A DNA stretch of 64,000 nt, from the NCBI GenBank assembly GCA_950106755.1, contig OX467091.1, positions 7,953,538-8,017,537 of the forward strand, given 5' to 3'. A model generated the notes under the pieces. It did no database searches and was not told where the DNA came from. It worked only from the letters and a program-made list of their open reading frames with translations. Numbering within the stretch: the first letter of the stretch is position 1; each line of letters starts with the position of its first letter. Both the position numbers and the translations under genes were made by a program. The DNA comes from Climacium dendroides (taxonomy: Eukaryota > Streptophyta > Bryopsida > Hypnales > Climaciaceae). Positions 50,008-60,804 of this stretch are shown one piece after another.

Positions 50008-51656
50008 AGAAAGACAGACCGGGATATTTAATTCACAAAAAACTAGCATACCGAGGAAAATGAGACACGATGAGAGTGCATGTTCGCCGCAAGAATGTAA
50101 GCTATTTCTAAGAGGGAGGACTTGAGCTAGAATTTCTAGCCAGACTATATATTGCCTTTTCAGCTACACCAGATCAAATTCCAAAAGCATCATTCCCCAT
50201 AATAGGCCTTTCCTGTTCACAGGGATTACTTCAACTCCTTTGACATTGAAGTAACAAGAACGGAAGGAAAGAAGAAATAAAAATGGATGAGAGAAATTCG
50301 TAAATTAGAAATTAACAAATAATTCCTCTCAACTCTCCTCACTGCAGCTTCTCCTGTACTTGGTTTCTGTGTAAGTCCGGGTCTTGACTATCACGCTTCC
50401 AACCAAGGTCTACTAAACCTCATTCCATTCGGTATACAGTGTACATACTGCGGACTCATCTATTCACAAGGATCTGAACTCACTAATATGAGAACCAAAA
50501 CACCTCCATCTGCATCCAATGGAAACATTTTCTGCACCAATTCGATTAGGAGTAATTGAAGCGGACAGACAAGCCCAGAAAACGTCTAGCTACACCCTAG
50601 CTGACGAACATCAGTATCTCCGTCTGGGTCCGATCACTGCCAGGCTTCTTATGACTTTTCATCGAAAAAACCAACACTCATCTCCAGAAATACGGAGCTG
50701 CGACTTTCACCTCAAGTCGACCAACTTGTGAAAGCTCATCCTCCGATCTCACACTCAGCATTGTCACCACAATCACTCAACGACATTAGTCCAAACGTAG
50801 AGCTGCATCGTCATGCAAACTACTCATTCCTTGACTTCTTTGTCAACGCTGCTTCAAGTCAATGGAAGTCTCTACGAACGAAAGCCTGTTGCTTCATTCA
50901 CGATCAAGTGCCAACAAATGGATAGCGGTAAATTGCTCGCAACCGCAAGAAGAAAAGTTGAATGCTCTGATTGCCCTTCCATTACTATTCACGTCTCGTC
51001 GTGCTCATCGAATTCGACTCATTCAAGCCAAACACTAGCTAGCGGCCCGGTCATCAAATCTTCATCTATTACGCTAATTATTGGCCATCTAGATGCCCTC
51101 TAATCGAGAGAAAAATCCAAAATTTTCAGTACATCTCTCCAATATCGTGAGCAAAACAAACTACTAAGCCGCCAAACAACACCTATGAATTGGCCCTTTT
51201 CCTTCCGTCGGAAATCACTAAACCATCACTCGATCTCTTCAAACACTAGCATTGCAAATTCCTACTCCAAAACACAAAGCACAAGCACTCAAACCACAAG
51301 AAGAAAGTACCTGAGGGGACTGTGCAACGTTGGCCATGGCGGACGCTGCTTCTGTAGCTTTTGGTTGTTGACGTCAATCACACCAATCAAGAAGACGGCT
51401 AAGCAGCAATACACAACAATGCTGAGCCCAAGCAGAAGGGTGCACACGTATTACACTCTCACAATCTTCCCAGCAGCAACACCTCCTTTCTCAGCAGCCG
51501 CGTCCATTGAACCTTGCTCCCAAGCATTTATCACGACTAATCCCTAACCAAAACTCAACCCGCCACAACCTCGTTCAAAAAGGAATCAAAGCAAAAATCC
51601 CCACCTTCAAAGCAACTAACAAAGCTGTTGTTAACTAATCAAGTGTGTTTCCGAAC
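50008..51656 (-). pseudogene. Inverted copy of the 5' end of gene 2 (leader, exon 1, part of intron 1)
   Basis: On the minus strand this follows gene 2 from about 39300 to 40650. The exon 1 equivalent is 51507 down to 51311, 197 nt against 200, with one in-frame three-base loss and high identity. The start codon and the CAG|GTAC donor are kept. Codon 19 (Gln, CAA) has become TAA, and many differences are C-to-T or G-to-A, as expected for methylated, unselected DNA. The intron part includes about 380 bp (roughly 50725-51100) missing from gene 2's own intron 1. Exons 2 and 3 are absent, so no full protein can be made. The matching minus-strand 'frames' in the real intron (39874-40152) and here (50519-50731) are only intron sequence. 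Confidence 0.88.
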
Positions 51657-51660
51657 ACGA

Positions 51661-52423
51661 GAAATGTTGCTTGAGAAGTAACCGAAATGATTGTAATAGT
51701 AGCATTGTAAGATTTTCATATAGGGATTTTAAAATCCTCAATCAATAAAGATTACCACTACACTAAAATTGGTAAATAGTGTTGACTACACTAATTGTCA
51801 ACAATAACACTAATTGTGATTTACAAGGTTAGTGTTAAAACATCATTTACCCATTCTAATGCTATTTTAGCTTTATAGTAAAATTTGGTCATTTCAACAT
51901 TTCTACAAGAGTGCATTTAGAGTTAGGTGGGAACAAAATATAGAAGTTGGAATGGTAATATAATAAGTTAAAGCTATGATCCAATTCACTACAACACTAA
52001 TTATCACCCAACACTATTTACCAATTTTAGTGTAGTGCCACTAAGAGTGTCACAATTCAAAACCATTTTACAACTTTAATTTAATTTTTTCAAAAACATC
52101 TTTGTATTCAATTACATATTTGAGATTTAGAATTTTAGATTAAGATTTATATGTTAAAGTTATTGATAATAGCAATATTGTTGTAGTTTAATTTTTTTTT
52201 AAACTATAAATCTATCTCATGCATCCACTCTACATTATTTTTCAAAATTGTATTTTATTAGCAATTATTGAAGTATATAAAATCATCTACCTTCAATTCA
52301 TTCATATCAAGGAACTTTTTAAAGTGTTACTTATATATGACCATAAAATACTAATAAGGAATATCACAATGCATATCACATAGTGCACTCTTAATGCATA
52401 GTTTTGCATCTTGGAGAAGATGA
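51661..52423 (+). repeat. Duplicated AT-rich segment, copy 1 (interrupted by a 272-bp MITE)
   Basis: The sequence 'gcattgtaagattttcatatagggatttta', and then from 'aaatcctcaatcaataa' to 'tcttaatgcatagttttgcatcttggagaagatga', recurs at 58861-59900. This copy lacks the insertion found at 58922-59467 and carries the MITE at 51761-52032, which the other copy lacks. Confidence 0.8.
51761..52032. mobile_element. 272-bp Tc1/mariner-class MITE
   Basis: Termini CACTAAAATTGGTAAATAGT at 51761 and the complement ending at 52032 are perfect over more than 20 bp, with TA outside both (51759-51760, 52033-52034). The left 190 bp and the right 50 bp match the ends of the 2.53 kb element at 53617-56149, so this is its internal-deletion derivative. 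The duplicated segment at 59480-59510 shows the unoccupied site. Confidence 0.9.
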
Positions 52424-52504
52424 ACTTTTGTCTACATATTGTGGACAAGCCAATAACCCTACAAGAATAACCCTACAAGAAAAGAAGGAAACAAAAACTC
52501 ATAA

Positions 52505-53300
52505 GAGAGATTTATAAATTTGAAAGAGAAAATATCCTCTTGGCTCTCTTAACTCTATCTGCTCTTACAGTCATGCCTATCTATTCCTGTGTTAGATGTG
52601 GATTTTATGGCACATATTTCACTGAAAATTTATACCTACTTATACAAAGGTATACAAAGTACGAGGATATGAACTCACTCATATGTGCACCAAAAATGCC
52701 TCGATCTGAATCCAATGCCGGCATTTCTACTGCAATTTGCGCATGAGAAAATACTTTTGCCGGCAAAGCCAATAGAATGTCCCTCCACACTCAAGCTGCC
52801 GAACATCGGCTTGTGTCCGATCACTACCAAAGAGCTCAAAGCATACTCCTCTTAAGTGTCTTCTAAGCTTCAAATTGAGTCCCTTCGCCGCTTTCTCAGC
52901 TCATACTGCGCACTTTCAAGACAAAGCACCAAAGACGTAAAAAGGACGTAAAGGCTTTGTCAACCTTAAAGACTTCATGACTAAGTCGTAGATCTCACTC
53001 ACAACTCAAGTAAGCAAGTAGATTCTCCAGCTCCACAAAGAAATTGCAAATTACATTAACATATCTCCCATCGGTAACTACTTTGAGGCGGCCTTTGGAA
53101 ATCAGGAAGTACACAAAGACTCTTTGCCAAGAAAATTAATTAAAACAATAGCCCCACCTCCGAAAGTACGAGCTGCGACCTTCCCCCAAAATTTGACCAA
53201 CTTATGCACACTCACACTGAGAATTGTAATTGTCACCACATCAATCACTCTAACGATCCAGGGTTGCCTTCGTCACCTCAACAGAATTTGCATTGATTCT
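52505..53300 (-). pseudogene. Second, more diverged inverted copy of gene 2's 5' region
   Basis: Matches to 50430-50800 appear in order: 'gatatgaactcactcatatg..caccaaaa' and 'gaatccaatg', then 'cgaacatc...gtgtccgatcactacca'. After an unmatched stretch (about 52830-53140) come 'gagctgcgacctt', 'gaccaactt' and 'attgtcaccacatcaatcact'. It covers intron 1 sequence only; no exon is recognisable. Divergence is much greater than in the first copy, and the edges are approximate. Confidence 0.6.
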
Positions 53301-53819
53301 CTCAGTACCAGCCACCACGATCAATTTAAGTGGCTACTAAGGTTTTGGAAATTTTGTGAGAGAAGGCAATTGAGTGCTGTGAGGACTCTTCCACGAGAAT
53401 GATGGTGTCTCCGGTGCACATTGCTTAAGAAATTCGGATCGTGGCGGGAATGGACTGATGGAGCCGCCATTTTGGCAATGAGTCTTCAATATCACGCTAA
53501 CTTGACCACTGAGGGCCCAGCTCAAATTCACTGAAATTTAAACCCTTTTGGAACTCATTCCCCTTAAACTATCATCTGAAATGAGATCCACAAAATATTG
53601 ACCGTACCAATTGGTACACTAAAATTGGTAAATAGTGTTGGCTACACTAATTGTCAACAATAACACTAATTGTGATTTGCAAGGTTAGTGTTAGAACATT
53701 ATTTACCCATTCTAACACTATTTTAGCTCTATAGTAAAATTTGGTCATTTCAACATTTCTATGAGAGTGCATTTAGTGTTAGATGGGAACAAAATATAGA
53801 AGTTGGAATGGTAGGAAAA

Positions 53820-54115
53820 AAGCGGTGTATGAAATGTTGAAATAAGCAATGAAATGCTATAATAGACAATAAAATGCTATAATAGACAATGAAATGCTAA
53901 AATAAACAATGAGATGTTGAAATGCTGAAATAAATAATGAAATGTTGAATTGCTGAAATAGACAATGAAATGTTGAAATGCTAGAATAAATAATGAAATG
54001 TTGAATTGCTGAAATAGACAATGAAATGTTGAAATGCTAGAATAAATAATGAAATGCTAGAATAAATAATGAAATGCTAAATTGCTAAAATAGACAGTAA
54101 AATGTTGAAATGTTG
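53820..54115 (+). repeat. GAAATG-based minisatellite inside the mariner-class element
   Basis: About 13 units of 18-36 bp are built on 'aatgaaatg(c/t)t' and 'gaaatagac'/'gaataaat'. The array lies between the element's left end and its transposase remnant and is absent from the short derivative. Confidence 0.8.
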
Positions 54116-54237
54116 AAAATTTTCATAGTGTACGTATAAGTTGCTAAATATAGCAACAACAAAAAAACACAACATAATAATTTTAATTGTAGGCCAAAAA
54201 TTAAAAGAAAAATATAGTAAAACATCAAAAAAGATTT

Positions 54238-55735
54238 TTAAACTACCCTATTGAAATTGAGTAGTTTTTGCCCTTGGAAGTATTGCAAATGTTTTGCAAT
54301 TATCTCTTGGAGATGTGGAAACAATTGTCCTACACTCCAAGATCCATCAAGTCCTAATGCTAAGCCACAACAAATCATAGTATAGGACATGTTGTCACCA
54401 TCCACCTCTTGATTAACATTTTCTACACTATCAACAACCAATTGTAGGAAAAACGTTTTCAAAGATTTGTCAACTTTCATGACCATTGTCCATCTACCTT
54501 GGGTGCATTTTGCTAAACATTTTGTTGTATCAACTCAATTTTTTTTGGCTTCCCACCGTCTTGTCCATGCATCTTTAATTTTTGAAATGAAGAATGTATT
54601 TGTTGATTAGCAAAGGTGAGTGGAATATGGAGACAAAAGTTTAAAAACTGTATTTTTGGCAGTTAGAACAGTAGCCAATCTAGAGGTCACAGTATGGTCG
54701 TTACAATTATCAAGCCATATGATCTTCATGCGTTGATGAAGATCGACTTGATATGCATGAGGTTCCAAAAAATATTTGGGAAAGATGGTTTAGTCCATTC
54801 AACCTTTAGGGCCCGTTCTATAAAAAACCTTAAGAATATTATCAATCAAACCCCATATAGGATAGCTCCTATTTTCATTTGAGAAAATGAGCATAGGAGC
54901 TTCTATTGTGGCATAATGGCCTTTTGAAATGCGAACCACCATGGTCATGAACTCTCATAAAATTTCAATGTCATCAATTTCAGCGTATTTGACAGCTGTA
55001 TCTCCCCGAAATCTTAAAGTTTGGCCATTGTTAAGATTGACAACAAAATGCGTTTCATCTAGATTTTCCATGAGATTTTCATCAAATTTCCTAGATGAAA
55101 ATCCCCTTTACAAGACCCCCAAATGGTAGGCGGTCTGCATTTCAATTTGAAGCTCCTTTTTAAAGCTACAAATCAAACGATCACGTTGGGATAGAAGAAC
55201 TATATTGTGGTTATTCATGAACTGATTGACTCAATTCGCTGTGATTTTGTTGACCAACAAAACATCGTTTTTGGGATCGATAGAATGGGCTGTAAAAATG
55301 AATTCAGGAGCTACAAGAATGGAAAAGGTCAATTCATGAAGTAAGTGAGAGAAAAATTTAACGCACCTATTCGCTTTTCTTTTTGCCTCGACCTGGTCTA
55401 GTCTTTGAAGAATGACATATCTTTTTGTCCAAACACTTTGGCTACAAGAGAATGGAGTGATAGGGTCTACAATATTTTCATGAAATTGATGACATTGCTG
55501 CCACCATCAACGAGCTTTTATGAGGTTAGTAAGGCGTTGGCTACAAAAGTGTTCCGAAAATGCTTGAATGACTCGAGCATTGAGGTCAGCTAAGCCATGA
55601 ACGGTGACATCCTTGATCATCCAAGAAGTGACAAATCGACAAGTGGCAAGGTTGAAAACTTATAGAAGACAGCAGAGAAGGGCATTGAGAAGAATCGCAG
55701 TAAGTGGGAGGCGGTAAAAATGTGGCTGTAAAAAA
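54238..55735 (-). pseudogene. DDE-superfamily transposase, degraded (pogo/DDE_1-like)
   Basis: Read on the minus strand from about 55735, one frame is protein-like for about 490 codons, with eight or more stop codons. Recognisable blocks in order are: W-M-I-K-D-V-T-V-H-G; K-R-Y-V-I-L-Q-R-L; N-L-D-E-T-H-F (first catalytic Asp, about 55055); W-L-D-N-C-N-D-H (second Asp, codon 54709-54711); and S-T-H-L-C-*-S-T-N-T-F, followed by K-I-K-D-A-W-T-R-R-W. In the last block the third Asp is expected but Asn stands there (54598-54600). The spacing of 37 codons and the L-(S/P)-P-x-(S/A)-T-H-L-x-Q-P-x-D-like block are those of DDE_1 transposases of the Tc1/mariner/pogo group. Stops such as CAA-to-TAA indicate methylation-driven decay. 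It cannot be active. Confidence 0.82.
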
Positions 55736-56151
55736 AGTGGCAACCAAAAAAACTATTTTTTAGAGAAAATAGAGGAGAGAAAGACAAATCTAATGGTTGT
55801 CATCCAATATTTAATCACATACCTTAATAAAAAGATATAGGCATTAGAAGTTTGAAACTAAGTGGCAAGAAACCACGGCGTATACCCCTATAGAAGGAGT
55901 ACCCTTGATGGAACGTAGAGCTCTCCACATCTCTTCACAATCTCTCCAAGGCGGTCACCGGACAAGGGAAGAGCGGGACAAAGAAATAAAGAAGTAAGTG
56001 AAAAAAAAAATTCTAGAGAAGGAAGAGTCAGAATTTGATGGCAGGAGTTAAATGCCCCAACACTATTTATACATAAGTTGGAAAATAGTGTTGGGAGTAA
56101 ACATGGAACAATACTAATTATCGCCCAACACTATTTATCAACTTTAGTGTA

Positions 56152-57681
56152 GTAGAGAGAGCTCCAAAGATGCATGGAAATGGACCGTTGAAAAGATTAT
56201 AATAGTCAAATAAGGACAACCTTTCAAATTAAAGAGACCACATTTTAGCCATTAGGGTGATGAGGGGTTAAGTAGAACCCTATGAGAGCTTAGGGTCAAT
56301 TTTAATATACTTATTTTTAGCACTTTGACTATATGTAGTTTATTATTCCAATCCACGAGGTAAGATTAGAGGGCATTATTAGAGTTAGGGCTACTTCACA
56401 CTATAACCAAAGGTCAAGAAGACATGGATTTTCACCAATCAAATTTCAAGAAACCAAGAGTTTGGCCTCCCAACCCTTTACACTAGAAGGCACAAGTTTA
56501 AAGGTCAACGCCCTCCAACTATCTACATGGCAATAAATTGCTTACATGGCGATAGACTCTCAAAAGAAGTTTGGATCAATTAGAAATAAAAGTCCAAACT
56601 ATGGCTGATAGGCCGTCAACTTATGACAAGGTCTCAATTGTTAGATTGCTAAGAGTTTGGACTCTAGCTTGGCCTTTGGAGACTTCATACTATAGCTGTC
56701 CAAGTTGAGAGGTCATGGGAGTTTATTGCCAAGGGTTTGGACTTTGGAGGCTTCACACTATGGCCAACCAAAGGCTCTAATTCCTATTATTTATTGCCTA
56801 TTTATTGCTCATTTTTTTGGTCACTCAATCCCATGGCCTCTCGACTTAGATAGCCATAGTGTAAAGTGCCCCTTAATCGTAAAGTATTTGAAATGAGGGA
56901 CCCAAAGCTCAAAATTGCAAAAAATACATAGATCTTTATAATTAATTCTATTGTAGAAGGGAGATTCAAAATATCATAATCTAAAAGTACACCTACATTT
57001 CAATCAAGTACCACGTCATTGAATTTAAGGGAAGGGTTGAATTATCATCATTTTTTGCATTTTTTGCATTTGTTTTTGTTGGATTATCATTTCCAATTGC
57101 CATATTGAGTGATCACAAGTTCACCTACTTCATGTAACAAGAGGGATGTCAAAGTTTCTTTACTAGATTTTCTATTTGGAATAATGTATATGAATGAAGC
57201 AATCTATCTCCTACTTCAAAATTCAAGTATATGATGCTTTAAATTAAGCAATGGGGGGTATAATGGTTTGAAAGTTTAAAAATTGCAAACCCAAATGAAA
57301 ATGAGACATGTGGCGAAAGCAACAATTGGGGCCAAAATGAAACCTTCAAAAGCCTTCTAAAGCTATTATTGAGGGCTATAGAGGTTGTGCATTGTAAAAA
57401 AAAAAAGTGCCATATTGAATGAGTTATATTACTATTCAATTAAATATTGTGAATGAAAGTAATTTTTTGCCAACAATTTCAAACAATTGAATAATGTCAT
57501 TGGAAATAGGGGATTTTTTTCATGAAGATGCTAGGAAAATATACATTATTGAACATTTCGAATCCTTGATGGTGATTCTTTATGGGCTATTGGAAGATAC
57601 ATTCTAATCCTAGTGATTGACATGTTCAACTTTATCATTCAAAACAAGTACTTTTTGTATCTAGAATAATATAATAATAAT
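56152..57681. other. AT-rich spacer, no gene seen
   Basis: Around 56261-56271 there is an isolated right-type TTAA-element end (GATGAGGGGTTAA). From 56380 to 56880 the words 'gccaagggtttggactttggaggcttcacactatgg' and similar recur in loosely repeated, partly inverted form, suggesting an old repeat. No coding support. Confidence 0.35.
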
Positions 57682-57963
57682 CATAAGTCCCTCTGTAATA
57701 TCACAAATGCTACCATTATTATTAAGGGCTCGTATTTGCTATGCTACACATTCATTGTATCACATATTAGTAAAAATTTGATATATTTGAATAGAAATAA
57801 TGATAATGATTTCAATCATACTACTAAAATCATAAGTCCCTCTGTAATATCACAAATGCTACCATTAATACTAGGCTTGTGCTTGCTATGCTACACATTC
57901 ATTGTATCACATATTAGTAAAAATTTGATATATTTGAATAGAATGCATGATAATGATTTCAAT
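57682..57963 (+). repeat. 149-bp tandem duplication
   Basis: 'cataagtccctctgtaatatcacaaatgctacc' begins at 57682 and again at 57831. The two units match through 'gataatgatttcaat' with a few substitutions. The frame at 57736-57978 that spans both units is a by-product. The motif 'taatatcac', and its inverse 'gtgatatta' at 58090-58190, may mark the ends of a MITE of about 0.5 kb (57690-58187), with a perfect 9-bp hairpin at 58088-58120. Confidence 0.8.
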
Positions 57964-58189
57964 AAGTCTTTAAAATAATTATTTGAATTATTTTATTAAA
58001 ATATTTCCAATCATACATACATAAAAATCATATTTTGACACAATGTGATATTACTGAAATAGAGTAGCAGTTCACAATCACCTTTGTAATATCACTTTTT
58101 ACAAATGGTGATATTATAGAAATAATATAGTCGTTGCAATTGAGGTGATATTAAAGAGGATCAATATGGTGATATTATAAAGGTAGCAA

Positions 58190-58860
58190 TTCCATTGCTT
58201 TTCTTGGCTTTATACTTCTTTTGCATTTCTATGATTTTGTGCTTTTGTAAGCTTTGAGCTTCTGATTTCAATTTTCTATTGCTACTACCAAATGATTTGA
58301 GAAATTTATTAAATTGAACCGATTTTGAATTTCACAACAATTAAATTGTTCACAAAACTTTTGAGATTTACAAGTTTTTCTTTTAAATTCTTCTATTTGG
58401 GTTGCCATTGTTTGTAACATTTGAGTCAAATTTCTAATGCATTCCAATGTATATGTATCTTTTACCGTATTCATCATTGCATGTATTTCATTCATCATTC
58501 ATTAAATTTCTATTGTTTATTTCAGTATATGCTTATTTATTAAAAAAATTATATGGGATGGTAGTTTAGTTTGTAGAAAATAACAACATTCTCAAGTACT
58601 TTAAGATTTGTGAGGTAATGATGTGTTTAATAATTTTTATTTGAAGATTTATTGAAATTCTTGCTTTGTATTCTATCTAATACATAAAAATTCTAATGAA
58701 ATTCTAAAGGTAAATGCGTAGCATAGCAAGCGCTAACTGCTAGTTGTGTGGTTATAACTAGGAGTTGTGATATGAAAGTCAAAAGTTACAATGCCAAACA
58801 AAAGTGAAATGTGTGAAAAAATAAGTTTGTGTAGAATTAGGGTATATCTTCTGTTTATGA
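58190..58860. other. AT-rich spacer, nothing recognised
   Basis: The 76-codon minus-strand frame at 58268-58498 (Met/Gln-rich) has no recognisable domain. No element ends were seen. Confidence 0.3.
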
Positions 58861-59900
58861 GAAATATGATGTGAAGTGATTATAATAGTTGCATTGTAAG
58901 ATTTTCATATAGGGATTTTAATCCCTGAGTACTTGAAGAACCAAATTTTGGTATTGACAATACTTTGAAGTTAAATAAAATCCTACCAAGTTTCTATTTT
59001 TAGTGGTTTATATTGTTGAAAAACTTATTTGAAATTTAGTGTCTATTGCAAAATAATCTTGATCTTTTAGTGTTGAGGACTCTTGGAAATGAGCCTCAAA
59101 TATACTAAATCTTGGAGAAAAAATCACATTAGAAATTCATTTAAAAAAAATTTAGAGTAGATTCTGAGAAGCTGTAAATTGATTGGAGTTATGCATGTTA
59201 GGCCCTTAAACTTGATATTCATTTTTAGACCAATTTTTTAGAATTGAAAAGTAAAAAGAGGATTGAAAGCTTGGTCAAACACTATAATCTTTTAATTTAT
59301 AAGTGATATTATTGTCTTTTCTTTTTTCATATGATTGATTTCTAACATGTCTAGTTTGAATTTGTATGGTTACAATTTTAAAAAATTGATAAAATTAATT
59401 AAAATGTTTTTTTTTCAATTTAAAGAAAATTCCAAGAATCTTAAAGAAGGCCTTGGGCATTTAGGGGTAAAATCCTCAATCAATAAGAATTACCAATGGT
59501 GTCTTATTCAAAGTGTCTCAATTCAAAACCATTTTACAAGTTATATTTAAATTCTTTCAAATTCATCTTTGCATTCAATTACATATTTAGGATTTGAAAC
59601 TTTAGAATTAGATTTGTATGTTAAATGATTGGTAATAGCAATACAAATGTGGTTAAAAATAAATAAAAACTGTATATCTATCTCACACATCCATTCTACA
59701 TTCTTTTTCTAAATCGTATTCACGATCATATTTTATGATCAATTATTGAAATATATAAAATCATTGCCTTCAATTCATTCATATAAAACATTTATTAAAG
59801 TGCTACTTATATAACCATAAAATAGTAGTTGGAAATATTTCAAGATGGCTATATTGTAGTATACTCTTAATGCATAGTTTGGCATCTTTGAGAAGATGAT
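58861..59900 (+). repeat. Duplicated AT-rich segment, copy 2 (interrupted by a TTAA element)
   Basis: It is the partner of 51661-52423. Text is continuous across 'atttta' (58920) and 'aaaatcctcaatcaataag' (59468) once the insertion is removed. It then follows copy 1 to 'agtttggcatctttgagaagatga'. It has 'attaccaatggtgtc' where copy 1 has the 272-bp MITE. Confidence 0.8.
58922..59467 (+). mobile_element. TTAA element, family K (546 bp) with a preserved empty site elsewhere
   Basis: The left end TTAA|TCCCTGAGTACTTGAAG starts at 58918-58922; the right end GGGCATTTAGGGG stops at 59467, followed by TAAAA. The empty site in the duplicated segment (51730-51736) reads ATTTTAAAATCC. TTAA duplication with loss of one T on the right explains the junctions. 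Related text is nested at 2297-2670. Confidence 0.8.
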
Positions 59901-60780
59901 TAAAAAATGCACCTCTGTGATAATTTGGAATGCTTTGATTTAAAGTTTTTTTTCAAGTCTTTACTTTGAAAATTCATATAAATTTAAAAAAATTGATCTT
60001 TATCTTAAGTCAGGTTATTTGTTTTGTTTGTTCTTGTGTTTGTTACATTGACATTTTCAAAATCGTGCATTCCTCAGTCATGTTCTTTATACTATTGGAA
60101 AGTCATTAGCGATGAGTAGGTGCATGGGCTTGGTTTTGTGGTGTTCACAATGTAAAGTTTATAGAATTTTAAAAGTTTTTATAAATTTATTTTATTATAC
60201 TATAGCAAAGGCACATGGTACATGGCACATTGGTAATTTTTTATTTTTAAATATATGATTTTCATTTGCCCGCAAGTTAAACAATAAATATAATCAACGT
60301 AATTTTGGCTTCATTAGCCTCGTGCACATTAAATTAACTCCTAAGTGCTCAACCATTTACTAGACCAAAGATGAATGTTGTGAAAAAATACGCTTCATCC
60401 AAATAATATTCATTAAAGAAATTTCAAGAAAAATAATGTTAAATATCAATGAAAAGATGAAAGAATACTCTACATGAATCAATGATATAGCTATTTTGGA
60501 ATAGTTTCAAGTATTTATTATATATTTTTAAAAATATCATTATAATTTTTAGTTAGAGCATTTAGAGGTTAGAAGAGTTACTTCAAGCATTTAATTGATT
60601 AGTTTTGAGCACTTTATTAGAGCACTCAGTTGATTTGCTTATTTTTTTTTGCTGCATTGGAGGTGAAAAAGCCTAAAAATTAGAAAACATCCCAAGAGAC
60701 AGCAAACGGATAAATTAAGACACTTTTCATCCATCGATTATCGTGCATCGATCACCTCTGAACTCTAAGAAGGTTCAAAG
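59901..60780. other. AT-rich spacer before the PPR gene, nothing recognised
   Basis: No coding frame or element end was found. The composition becomes GC-richer from about 60690. Confidence 0.35.
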
Positions 60781-60788
60781 TTGTAAAG

Positions 60789-60804
60789 GTTTAGGGTTTA
60801 GGGG
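60789..60804 (+). promoter_or_regulatory. Telo-box-like motif upstream of the PPR gene
   Basis: GTTTAGGGTTTAGGGG lies about 550 bp upstream of the start codon, at the edge of the GC-richer promoter zone. Telo-boxes (AAACCCTAA and its complement) are frequent in promoters of plant genes for translation and organelle biogenesis, which fits the downstream gene. Function here is inference. Confidence 0.45.

Larger units (their letters stand above)
53617..56149 (-). mobile_element. 2.53-kb Tc1/mariner-class transposon with a dead transposase
   Basis: The left end is CACTAAAATTGGTAAATAGT (53617); the right end complement reads CACTAAAGTTGATAAATAGT (56149). TA flanks both (53615-53616, 56150-56151). 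Inside are a minisatellite (53820-54115), the transposase remnant on the minus strand, and a second internal copy of the terminal motif near 56056-56094. The 272-bp element at 51761 shares both ends with it. Confidence 0.87.
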
